Shown here in pieces: positions 47,739 to 60,419 of a stretch of 64,000 bases of DNA. The first letter of the stretch is position 1. The number at the start of each line of letters is the position of its first letter. The stretch is from Arabidopsis thaliana (taxonomy: Eukaryota; Streptophyta; Magnoliopsida; Brassicales; Brassicaceae): positions 22,757,835 through 22,821,834 of the forward strand of contig NC_003076.8 in NCBI RefSeq assembly GCF_000001735.4, in the 5' to 3' direction. The position numbers were made by a program, and so were the translations under genes. Under the pieces are notes generated by a model. That model ran no database searches. It saw only the letters and a program-made list of their open reading frames with translations, and had not been told where the DNA came from.

Positions 47739-50700
47739 TATTAGTATATATTTATATGCAAATGAAATCATGTTTTTTTGGATAATAAATGGAATGATAT
47801 TGAACATCAGTATAATATTAATTGTATGCACCTATTTATATATAAATATCTGATACGTGTTAGACTATTTTTATAGCGATATAGTCCGACGACTATATCT
47901 ATTTGGTGACAAGGCAATCACTAGTTTGCTATTTGTTTTTCTTTTGTTAATTTCTTACGATAGAAATATTCATAATCGTTCGAATGCATGTATTGCTAAA
48001 TAGTTTAAAATATTTTCAATTTAGCTAATAATAATGAAATTGTGGAGGTGATTTTTTATTTTATTTTTCTGAATAGCTATAACAAATCAAAGTTACATGC
48101 GTGTGGGAATAAAAGCAACTTTTTCTAGACTATCTTTATCAAGACACAGTTATAGAGAAACAAACGAACCATAAAGGTTATAATTAGTTAACTACAACCA
48201 ATCAGAAAATGATGTTTTTAAGTTTCATAAAGATTATATATCGTGTTTTCCTTTTTCCTTTTTTGATAATATTATCGTGTCCTTTTAATATACATAGAAT
48301 TGGATTTTGTCGTCTAATTGTGATATATATTGAAGCTGTAAAGTACTGAACTTTTGATGATTTAAGCTGTAAAGAGAAGAACAGTCGAATGATTAGCTTG
48401 CTTCACTTGTGTCCCGGGCCATATAATTAGTTTAGCGTAGTTATATTCTGGCTTGTAGGTAACGCTATCCTTTTGGTATATCTTGACAAATAACATGAAG
48501 AATAATAAATTTGCAAAACAAAAAAGATTTCATCAGTGTAACTTACTAATAATAGTGGACTTTGAAATATGTAATGCTAATTATTTATCCATTAAATAAT
48601 AATTCCATTTCTATTAGACTTTGTCACTTTCATCAATATTTACATTCTCTTAATGTATGAAGCATACTGATTCAAAGTTTAAACGAAGAGTTCTTCCGTA
48701 TCTTTAGAATATAAAACATCAACCAGCATACTGTAATGCGTTTACTAACGAGTTCTATTGAATATTTTTAGAAGTCTGCTTGTTCTAAAACTCTACATGT
48801 TATTTAAAATTCTTGAATTGATTAAAGTAACGTGCGAAATAATTTAATTGTTAGTGAAGGATCAATCATAAGTTCTGAGAGCAAATCTTAAGTTGGACGA
48901 TTGTGTCACATGAACGACTGAATGTCAGTATATAGATCCTGAAATTGAGGTGGTCAAGTTTTTTCATGTGTAATTTTGTTTTAAAATTAGTTTTGTTTTG
49001 TACTGAAGAAAATGTTATTTCCATTTGCACGGAAAAGTCGCCGAAAGTCAGACTTTGATTCCATAGTTTCCACTTTTAAGATTATAAATATAAGTTGTCA
49101 AAGAATATAACTATATATGTTCTTTAAAAAAAAAGGGAAAAAGAAAATAACTATGGGGTTGAATGATAATATTTGACCCAGACGGACTAATATGTTTGCA
49201 AACTGGACCGTATTATTTTTGCAGTTGATAACAATTTTTATGAACTGTTTTTTTTTTTTTCATAATAAAATTTGTCTGAGAGGAATATAAGTTATATAAC
49301 GTATAACGGTTGGTAAATGATTAAACGTTGGTTTATTTTACAAACAAATTGTTACAACCCTTATCCCCATTCGAATTTTTTTAAAAACTTGAACGGTAAT
49401 GACTGGCGGTAAAGGATAATTTGTTTATGAAGTAAACCAATTATACTTTTTAATACGAATTACAATTTGGTGTACTAAGTTTTTTTCTTTATGAAATCAA
49501 AGCATTACAGATATAATTAACCAAGAAACCAAAAATAGTTTTGTCTGTAAACGGATTTGTACATATGGCCTGCTATCACTATTCAAAGTTTATGGTTCAA
49601 TGTTCTTATAAACTAAAAAAATATATTCTGACCAAGAATAATGATCCAAGAAAATAGTTAAAGTCTATAATTTCTAGAGATAAGTATTTACGGAATAATC
49701 ATGTTTCTACATATCTAGTTAATTATTGTACATTCATAGAGTGGTGAAAGATTCTTGAACTAGAAATTCGATTTGAAAAATACCTCATCCAAATACAGAA
49801 CAAACGAAAGAATACTAAACCTAAAGAAACTTGATTTGGTCGGTGTTCTTTGCACCTTTTTCTTTCTTTTTATCTTGTTTTTCTTTGTGTTTTTATTTAT
49901 TTGTTATGTTCTACTATTATGCTAATGCTTTGTTCTTACTTTACTTTCTTTTTTTTTCTGCTTACTTTGGAAAAAGTAGTTGAATGTGTTGGAAAAAGGC
50001 ATATGTTCTGTTCCTGCGGTTTTCAGTTAATGACTTTATAAGAAAATAGAAACAGCTACTCAAACCTTGTTTTTGAAGCAAGACATTAACTTCTTTTAGG
50101 GCTTGGTCAACATTTGCAATAAGCAAATTTAATCGAATCTTTTATCTCGTTGATCATATATTGAACAATTTGGTTAGATGCAAACGTGAAAGCGAAGAGG
50201 AATCTCGCAACACATAGTGGTTATACTAATATATGTTTATTTGACGACTATACTTCTTTAGGCTTCACTTCATGAACCTTAAACAAAATGTAAATAGTTT
50301 ACGAACTGATCAGGGTTTGCCATATTAGTCCATTACTGTGGTATATGAGACATTTACACATATCGTTGGAAAAACTGCAATTAATTTTAATTTCGATCAA
50401 ACTCCCAGTTAAAAAAAAAAAAAGTATTATTTTCAATGTAAAACTATCAATCTATGTGGCTTTTGGAATTATAAACACGGGAGGTCAAATGGTCAACTGA
50501 GCCCCATAATATGAGGTCTAAGTTTCAAAAGTAAAACCCTTTTTAAATAGCATAAAATTGCGTGAAGAAGTTGGCACTCTCGATGCTGCTTGCTCGTTAC
50601 CAAATTGGAGTTTATTAAAGTAAAGTTTTACAAATTGTACTACTATCTCCTAATAGATCCATAAAACAATTTAAAAATTACTAGTGTAGTTTAGCTAATA

Positions 50701-50774
50701 AAAATCACTTGCAATGCAAGTGTTTGATTAAAAATAATTTAAGTATAATTTTTTTTCTTTTGCAGAAATTTCTT

Positions 50775-50784
50775 CTATATATAA
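50775..50784 (+). promoter_or_regulatory. TATA box of EXPA14
   Basis: CTATATATAA, about 240 bp upstream of the ATG. It predicts transcription start near 50810. The CT-rich sequence from 50820 to 50960 would then be leader. A GTGTAG at 50995-51000 could be a leader-intron acceptor, but I see no decisive donor. Confidence 0.5.
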
Positions 50785-50803
50785 TCATCCCATCTCCTCA
50801 TAA

Positions 50804-52072
<1,269 letters not shown>

Positions 52073-53879
52073 TGATGACGTGGACTGTCTGGAGGGGAAA
52101 AAAAAAGTTTTACTTATTACTGATTTTGGAGTTTTCTAGAGTTTGCATAGTTTGAAAAAAGTTTTCAGGAATTAACCCTAATCAAAATAACCAATTTCTA
52201 AATGGCGGAAATCGAGGTTTTTTCTCACTGGCAGCTTTTGTAATTCGCCGGTGAGACTGAGGTGTTTTCACCCGCCGCCTGAGTGATTGAGTTTTTTTTT
52301 TTTTTTTTTGTACTTTGTTTGGCTTTTAAGATGTTCAATGGTCTGTTTCTTTAAGACATTGTCTACTGAAATAATAATAAAATCAAGTTAATTTATAATT
52401 TTTAATGCTTTTTGCCTCTTTAGTTTCATGTTTCTGAATTTAGAAGTGAAATTTTCTAGAGAGATAAGAATATACAACATAAATATTTTGAGAAAATTCA
52501 TTTTCAAAATTTTATAACACTATACTTTTGTCGATTTTAATCCATTCGAAGACAAACCCTTAGTTTTAAATCGATACCGATATTTTTCCTACATAATACA
52601 TAAACTCTCTACAACCACTAAAGTAAACTCCATACAATAATTTTCCTAATTTTCTTAAATTTTAGTATCAAAATTAATCTCTTTGTTTTTACTACTCTAA
52701 TGATTAATGCTAATTTTGATTTTATCTTTGACAGCTACGATCCTCTTGAAAACAGCTCCGGTGCACCTTCACCCATATCTTCCAACTTCATTTTCAGTTC
52801 AAGTTTTGCCATAAAACTTCTCGCTTCAACATTTCCCTCCTTGTTGATTATGTGTTTCAATCAAGCATTTTTGTGTTAAATCACTTTTGATGTAAATTTA
52901 CTACTCTTTAGTCTCTAACACATACTCATCAATCATGCTAAACATGATCGAACATCTAACGCAAACCAGAATCCAAAATTCATCGATCGTACAAAAATCA
53001 ACACACTCCAAGAAACCTTTATATCAAACCGAAAGAAACACCAGTTTACTTCATTCTCCAATCTTGTTCATGTTTTCCAAAATGCGATTCCTGAGCACTT
53101 GGAGTTGGAGGGGTTTCTCTCCATAAGGATTTATCTATATTATCGTCCTTAGTTTTTATGGACTTTTGTTCAATATCTGTAGTTTGTATAATCTATTTAT
53201 TTGTTTAAGTGTCCATTTTTCTCTTCTAATTTTACATCATCAATTTTATATAGTATAGATTGATTATTGTTTTTTCTTTTGCTGGTTTTCGATTCCAATC
53301 TAGCTCGAATCCGTAAAATCTTGGCTACAGTGTAAACCAAACTACAGTATTTTAATTCTGTCATCTTACGAATCGGTACGGGAAGCTAGAATGTGAATGA
53401 AATCCATCTAAAGAAGATAAAAAATAATCATACTACGCAAGGTTTTATAGATCACATGTACTTGTTATAACTTAGAAGTTAGAATCTAATCTTTAGATTC
53501 CATTGGAATTTTCGGTTTAGCAAATATTTTTTTTGGTTCGGGTGAACCCAATTCCTGGTTCATATATATAGCCTTATCACACATCTTAGGTATTTCCCTA
53601 AAGCATACGCATGATGTATTAGCTATTTTGCTTATTCTGTGAATTTCCTCCTGATTCTCGTTTTGTCTGATTTTGTTTGCTTCCTTTTCTGTTTGTGAGT
53701 TCTTGAGGAAATCCTAAGTATTAGTGAGTTTGAATTTTGTTTGCTTCCTTTTCTATATACCTCGCTAGGGTTTTGCTTATGACTGTTTGTTTGGTTCCTG
53801 AGAATCTCATATCCATTCCTCGTCTTTTTATGATGTTTTCAGGCTTTTAGTTTTCTCCGGATGCAAAAAACTCTTAATT
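52073..53879. other. Intergenic region between EXPA14 and F-box pseudogene
   Basis: 3' flank of EXPA14 with a poly-T run near 52293-52310. A short minus-strand open stretch at 52735-52860 has coding-like composition but no family resemblance. The rest, including ORF 52935-53126 on the plus strand, shows nothing supported. The last 300 bp probably hold the promoter and leader of the F-box gene. Confidence 0.5.
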
Positions 53880-55359
53880 ATGGATAGGATAAGTCATTTG
53901 CCCGATGAGCTTATTTTGGACATATTGTCGTCACTACCTAATGCTAAAGATGTTGCGGCCACAATGATTTTGTCAAAACGGTGGCGGTTTCTTTGGACGA
54001 TGGTTCCAAGGCTTGTGTACGATGCTAGCTATCTGGATATTGACTATGGAAGATTTTCGACCTTTGTAAACAGGTCTTTGTTGCTGCACAAGGCTCCACT
54101 TATAGATACTTTGCATTTCAAAATTGGTAACGCCTGTAGTAGTGGAGATATTCCAGCGTTGATTAGAGCTGCCGATGAACGTCGTGTGCATGAGCTGATT
54201 ATCGAGATTGATACTCCTCCTAGTAATATATATATTACTCCTGTCACACTTCCGAGGAGCTTGTTTACATGGTGCAAAATGCTTGTGACATTAAAACTAA
54301 GGAACGTGGTTCTTACCGATGATGTTACTTCACTACTGTTTTTCCCATGCATCCCTCAAAAACTTGAGTCTTATATCCATGAAGTACCCAGGTGGTGATG
54401 AATTTTTCAACACGCTTATATCAAGTTGTCCAATTCTTGAAGACTTGGTTGTGAAACAAATCCTCAACGACAATTTGGCCATTGTGACTGTTAGAGTGCC
54501 TTCTCTAAAGAGGTTAGTCTTGAACCAAGAAGTAAAAAACGTTGTTAAAAGCATAGCTAATGGGTTTGTGATAAACACTCCTGCTTTGGAGTGCATGAAT
54601 ATTGTTGATTTTTCGACCGGGTGTAACATTGTTGAGAGTGATATGCCTAACATTGTGAAGGCAAAAGTTGACATTTTTCATCCACGAACTGAGCAACTTT
54701 TGGGTTCTACAACTTTAGCCAAGTATCTTCATCTCTGCTTACCAACCTCAAAGGTATGTTATTTATTAGCTTGCTATAATATGATTATTGGTCTCTAATC
54801 CAGACTAATTAAATCAAACATTGCTTGTGTAATTGTAATTATACTTTCTCTTATCCAGAATGTGTCGTATCCTGCTGGTAATATCTTCAACCGTCTCGTA
54901 CATCTAAGGCTATGCACATGTGAGACTGAGTGGATTAATCTACTTATGCGTTTACTCAGAAATTCCCCTAGTTTACGAGTTCTTGAGATTGAACAGGTAA
55001 TAAATAATACATATTTGTTTTCTACTACTAAATCAGTAAGATTGATATATCTGTTCCACTATACACTCCTATCCCAGGTCCATTACCTTCGATATTACCA
55101 ACCACGACCGTGCTGGAGTGAACCAAGCTCGATACCTGAATGTCTTACTCATAATCTTGAAACCTTCAAATGGGAGCATTATTATGGAGCAGAAGAAGAG
55201 AAAGAAGTGGCGGCATTCATCTTAAGAAGTTCAATCTGTTTAAAGAAGGCAACTATCATCCTTCATAGGTCTATTGTCCACGACGAGAAACTTGAGATGA
55301 ACAAGGAATTGTCATTATTGCCAATATGTTCACCAATTTGTCAGCTTGCTTTCAGCTGA
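53880..55359 (+). pseudogene. F-box/LRR/FBD gene with frameshift
   Basis: Starts with a clear F-box (MDRISHLPDELILDILSSLP...SKRWRFLW). The leucine-rich part runs in the first frame to VVLTDDVTSLLFFP at about codon 156, then jumps to the +1 frame, which continues as SLKNLSLISMKYPGGDEFF. The break fits an extra four bases (TGCA) at about 54347-54351 compared with the usual FPSLKNLSL. After the break, the exon to 54753, then 54859-54996 and 55078-55359 splice in frame and end in an FBD domain (WSEPSSIPECL...LETFKWEHYYG, AAFILRSS). Intact relatives would act as SCF ubiquitin-ligase substrate receptors. As it stands, translation stops at 54398 after 172 residues. A truncated product, or a tiny intron around the break, are alternatives. 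Confidence 0.8.
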
Positions 55360-55933
55360 GGTTATGGTCAGTTTTAGATCAGCTATACTACAACTTATTA
55401 TTTCTTGAATTTTCATAATTAGCTCTTTGGAATTTCTATCTTTCCACAAACAGTTTGCTCTAGTTTGGTTTGAAGAGAGTGTTCCAATTGCCACAAAGCT
55501 AGATGAAAATTTATGTTTTTTTGATCGAAGTATTGATGGATCGAAGTTTGTATCTTCATTCTTCCGCATTAATCATTTAGGGTCTTTAATTATCTCATAT
55601 CTGTAACGTTTTCTCTCTTTTATGTTTGGTACATTTTGTGGCTAAACTACTTTGGATGTCTATTCTTGAGAAGGATGATACTTTTACATTATGAACATGT
55701 ATATACATAAGATTCAGGCGATTAAAAATAGATTTTCCACAAGTTACTTAAATAAATAAAAATCACATCATATGCATTGAGTTTGTTTATGTACAACACT
55801 ACTTTCGTCATCTAGACCACGTTGTTAGATTAGGAGCACAAATATTGAAGCAAGATATTTACTTATTTACCAAAAGAATCACGACATTGAATCTTCTTTC
55901 ATTTCTCTCCTCAAGACATAGTAGCATAAGAAA
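55360..55933. other. Spacer between F-box pseudogene and ACA8
   Basis: 3' flank of the FBD exon and the presumed promoter of the carbonic anhydrase gene. No TATA element stands out close to the ATG. No repeats or RNA genes seen. Confidence 0.5.
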
Positions 55934-58328
55934 ATGAAGATATCATCACTAGGATGGGTCTTAGTCCTTATCTTCATCTCTATTACCATTGTTTCGAGTG
56001 CACCAGCACCTAAACCTCCTAAACCTAAGCCTGCACCAGCACCTACACCTCCTAAACCTAAGCCCACACCAGCACCTACACCTCCTAAACCTAAGCCCAA
56101 ACCAGCACCTACACCTCCTAAACCTAAGCCTGCACCAGCACCTACACCTCCTAAACCTAAGCCCGCACCAGCACCTACACCTCCTAAACCTAAGCCCAAA
56201 CCAGCACCTACACCTCCTAATCCTAAGCCCACACCAGCACCTACACCTCCTAAACCTAAGCCTGCACCAGCACCAGCACCAACACCAGCACCGAAACCTA
56301 AACCTGCACCTAAACCAGCACCAGGTGGAGAAGTTGGTAAGCAAGCTAAATTATTGTTTTTAGTCATCTTTTAAGTATTTATGATTATATCAGAGTATAT
56401 ACTAGCTAGTTTCTGTTGAATAGTTGGAATATTTAGTCTTAAAGACTAAAGATCCAATGAACCATAATATGTTATGTTCTCCTTGAACGACTTATATAAA
56501 CTTAGTTTTAGGGTCACAGAAACGTTTTTGTTTTATTTATTCGAATAGAGGACGAAACCGAGTTTAGCTACGAGACGAAAGGAAACAAGGGGCCAGCGAA
56601 ATGGGGAACACTAGATGCAGAGTGGAAAATGTGTGGAATAGGCAAAATGCAATCTCCTATTGATCTTCGGGACAAAAATGTGGTAGTTAGTAATAAATTT
56701 GGATTGCTTCGTAGCCAGTATCTGCCTTCTAATACCACCATTAAGAACAGAGGTCATGATATCATGGTAAATATCCTACCACCTTTTCCAATATATTTCA
56801 TTTTTTTCTTTAATCAAACCTGCGTACTATTGGATCACCACTTTGTTTAAAATATTTTTCTTATGGTTAATGTGGCAAGTTGAAATTCAAAGGAGGAAAT
56901 AAAGGTATTGGTGTCACTATCCGTGGTACTAGATATCAACTTCAACAACTTCATTGGCACTCTCCTTCCGAACATACAATCAATGGCAAAAGGTACGATC
57001 TATTCTACCATATATCTTAAACCTATAACGTAAAAATTACTATCTCGCTGTTAAAATTAATCTCTTCTATCCACCGCGTTGAACCATTAGTAGGAATATT
57101 TTTACCTGGTGTCCATCGATTATGTCTTTCGGCCTGATCATAGACCGTCTAGACAAGGTTATGCTTGTGATATTTTCGTTTGGAACACATTTTATTTGAC
57201 AGTTTTTAAAATTTGGACGTTAAATAAGAATAATTATAATCGGGACCAAAACATCATTTCAATGCCTAAATGTAGTGCTAACTTCTAATATAGTTCTGTA
57301 TGAAGAGCCTAAAAAGAACTAATTTTATAATTTGTGTGTGATCAAAATTGCTTAATTGGTGAGGAAACAATTATAGTACTTAATATTTATTTTGTAAGAT
57401 ATGATGATTGCATTAAAAAGTTTGAATAAAACACATACATAGGTTTGCGCTAGAGGAACACTTGGTTCATGAGAGCAAAGATAAACGCTACGCTGTTGTC
57501 GCATTCTTATACAATCTCGGAGCATCTGACCCTTTTCTCTTTTCGGTATTGCAATCTCAACCTCCCTACTAATTGTTTTACTAATTGAACAAAAATAGTA
57601 ACTCAATATATTTTTTATTGATTAGTTGGAAAAACAATTGAAGAAGATAACTGATACACATGCGTCCGAGGAACATGTCGGAATCATTGATCCCAAAAAA
57701 CTCAGTTTTGAATAAAAACATTATTATAGATATTCCGGATCACTTACTGCTCCTCCATGTTCTGAAAATGTTATTTGGTCCGTTTCCAAAGAGGTAACTA
57801 TTAATTATTTTCAATCCCGTCCATTTGGTTTATATATATATAGCTATATAGTTTTTCATTTCAATCTATGATTATGTTATTTTAAATAAATTACCTAGTT
57901 AATTAATATAGCAATGTCTTATGTTGTAATAAACTTTCAGATTCGCACTGTGTCAAGTAAACAAGTGAAGCTTCTCCGTGTGGCTGTACACGATGTAAGT
58001 TTCTTTCTTCTTTTTCTGATTTATTATACAGTATAACAATATTAGCAAACTATCATATTAATACTTATATAAATATCTGAATTGCATATTTCTCAAGATA
58101 TGAGTCTGTAGAGCATAGATGAGACTACTTATGGTCTATATAATATTCAAGATAAGACCATCATGTTTTATCATCCAATTGATTTCTTACTTTTCAGTTT
58201 TTGAAAATATTTTACAGGCTTCAGATTCAAATGCCAGGCCGCTTCAAGCAGTCAATAAGCGCAAGGTATATTTATACAAACCAAAGGTTAAGTTAATGAA
58301 GAAATACTGTAATATAAGTTCTTACTAG
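55934..58328 (+). pseudogene. ACA8: Alpha-carbonic-anhydrase-like gene with in-frame stop
   Basis: Seven exons by splice signals: 55934-56336, 56549-56766, 56880-56992, 57443-57545, 57626-57793, 57941-57994 and 58218-58328. Alpha-CAs are secreted or organellar zinc enzymes that hydrate CO2. Visible: signal peptide ([20 protein letters not shown]), a proline/lysine-rich region to about residue 133, then the CA domain with QSPIDL, zinc ligands His232 and His234 (LHWHSPSEH) and His251 (EEHLVH). In exon 5 the frame hits TAA at 57713-57715, after 308 residues and just before [15 protein letters not shown], which carries the catalytic-site threonine. The downstream exons remain in frame and conserved. 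Leaving exon 5 at the GT at 57677 and rejoining at 57941 would avoid the stop and give 350 residues, but would delete that segment. Either way the enzyme is probably inactive. Recalled as At5g56330. Confidence 0.8.
56015..56270 (+). repeat. 33-bp tandem repeat coding Pro/Lys-rich linker
   Basis: Seven consecutive 33-bp units from 56015, plus a partial eighth. Each codes PPKPKPxPAPT with small changes (A, T or K at x; one N for K). They form a hydroxyproline-type extended linker between signal peptide and carbonic anhydrase domain. High identity between units suggests copy-number instability. Confidence 0.9.
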
Positions 58329-58855
58329 TAATCTTTAATTCTTTATATATGTACATTATGAATTGTACACTAAAATGATGTTTTTAGGGATAAACTGATG
58401 ACTTGGTTTTGTTATTTAAAAATAGTCTCCCACTCGTGTTATATAAAATGGTTTTTATGTTACTTATTTATAAGCAAACCCTCTTTACCTAAAGAAGGGT
58501 ATGAAACAACACAGTCTCAATTTCAATTCTCTTGGTAAGTGCTAACTATTAGTGTTATGTTAGGGATCAAATTAGTTTCAATTCTCTCAGATTCAGTTTA
58601 TGTGGTAGTAGGGCACATAAGTTAATGAGCGCATGAAAAAACCGAGAATTGATCACACAAAATTTCTAGCTCATACATCTTCATTAGCCTTTTGTTTAGA
58701 GCAATCCTCTTCTGTCTAAACAGTGAAGATGTGAAGTCATGTGTAGAAACCACCATTATTTAAAGACGAGTCAAAATTTATTGGAAATTTTTCACAAACG
58801 AAGCTAAAACTACAAAAAAAGAAAAAAAATCAGACTTACCTCGGCTCTAAAACTT
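58329..58855. other. Spacer between ACA8 and FBD fragment
   Basis: AT-rich; no recognisable coding sequence. No further F-box or LRR similarity seen by eye upstream of the FBD fragment. Confidence 0.5.
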
Positions 58856-59124
58856 TACCAGTACCATATTCGGGATGGTGAACCACAACCGCGCTGGAAT
58901 GAACCAAGTTCAATTTTATCGAGTCTTGAAACTCTCGAATGGATACAATATTATGGAACAAAAGAAGAGAAACAAGTAGCTGCATTCATCTTAAGAAACG
59001 CAAATTTTTCGAAGAAGCAACTTTCTCATCTAAACCCACCGATCATAACAAGAAATCTAAGATGCTTAAAAAGTTGTCATCATCGCCTATCTGTTCTCGT
59101 ACTTGTCAGCTTCTATTTCTTTGA
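58856..59124 (+). pseudogene. FBD-domain gene fragment
   Basis: Reads YHIRDGEPQPRWNEPSS, then SSLETLEWIQYYG and AAFILRNANFSKK, clearly homologous to the last exon of the F-box gene at 55078-55359. Near 59010 the frame shifts: the C-terminal part (ATFSSKPTDHNKKSKMLKKL...CSRTCQLLF) continues in another frame, consistent with loss of one base. No F-box or LRR part is present. This is a dead remnant of a duplicated F-box/FBD gene, on the same strand, with ACA8 between the two copies. Confidence 0.8.
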
Positions 59125-60419
59125 AACTATGGTCAATATGTCAAGTAACAATCATCTTTGTTTGGTTGGTGCATGTATGATTTTGAAATCTTAGTTAAGC
59201 TATTGGGAGACGTTATCATGTTGAAAACTATTCAAGTCCTGATATTTATCGTATCATAAAATAGTGTGTAAACACATTATTGAAGAATGTAACTAACGGA
59301 TATATATACACTCAATCTGAAAATAAAGTTCACGCGTCTTTAATTTTCTTTAATCTAAGAAGTCAACATCAAACGAATATTTACATATAATTTACATAGA
59401 AGAAGATACTACTTGATATTCTCAATGCAACTAGAATATACATACAACTAGTCAATATAATAAAACCAAACAAGTAGTTATGAAAACTCGATTAAACGAA
59501 GACCACAGGCGTTGAATCAGCTACTGGTAGATTAGTAATAAATAAACCTCAAAATTAGTGAAGGAAGCAAAATAAAAGACTATAATTAACAAAAAGTCTT
59601 AAAACTTGATTAATAATTAAATGAAAGATTAATAAAATGCTAATTAAGAAAAGGACATAAAGTAAGAGGAAACAAGGAACGAGTTGGGGGGTTAGAAGAG
59701 GACGTGGTTGGGTTGTTTTCTTTTGTTTTGTTTCCTTCCACTCTTTCTTCTTCTTCATTTCCTCTTTCTTTCTTCTTCCTTCTCCATTTTTTCTCTAATC
59801 GTTGGACAAAAAAGATTGAGCCTTTTTCTGGGTTTTATTTTCTATAAAGGAATCGAAAGAAGCAAGGACAGATTTTAAAAAAAAAATCTTGGGTTTTCAA
59901 GAAAAAGTAGAGACATTTTAAAGGTATGATTTTTATGTTTGTTGTGGGCATGTAAATTTCTGGGTTTATCTTTGTCTCATGTATTGTGTTTCTTTATTTG
60001 AGAAAATTTATGACAAAGGAAGAAAACAAAAAGCTAGAAATTTGATTCCTTTTTAAGGGTTTTGTTTTCTCTCTTTGATCTTTTACAAGATTCTGGGTTC
60101 TTCAGATGTTTTTCTCCTTTTCTGGGTTTAATTCTTTTTGGGTTTTATCCAAATTTATGTAAAAATCTTGACTTTTTCCTCTCCTTTTTCAAAAGATGTT
60201 CTTGTCTGAATTTGATTGGTCAAAATCATTTAATTTGGATTATTAATGACAAAATCTACCCATTTAGATTGATACTTGTATAAAAGTTATAACCTTTGAG
60301 GGTCTTAGATCTGAAATTTAAAACCAAATTGGTAGATGATAAACAAAATTTCTAGGGTTTCATTGTGTGTTCTTCTTGTTTTGCAGAATCAATAGATTTG
60401 TGGGGGTGAAGTAAGGAAC
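59125..60419. other. Promoter and 5' leader of the RING gene
   Basis: Intergenic DNA to about 59750, followed by a CT-rich leader. An inferred leader intron spans 59924-60386 (TTTAAAG/GTATGAT ... TTTTGCAG/AATCAA). No upstream ATG lies in the inferred leader exons. Nothing else recognised. Confidence 0.55.

Noticed and set aside
52735..52860. Minus-strand coding-like stretch (KEGNVEARSFMAKLELKMK...)
   Set aside because: Only about 41 codons between stops, no splice partners found, and no family I can name.
55879..56367. Long glycine-rich minus-strand ORF ([12 protein letters not shown] repeats) and a histidine/leucine-rich plus-strand ORF opposite the ACA8 repeat
   Set aside because: Both are shadows of the 33-bp Pro/Lys repeat; a periodic sequence of 33 bp leaves several frames open by construction.
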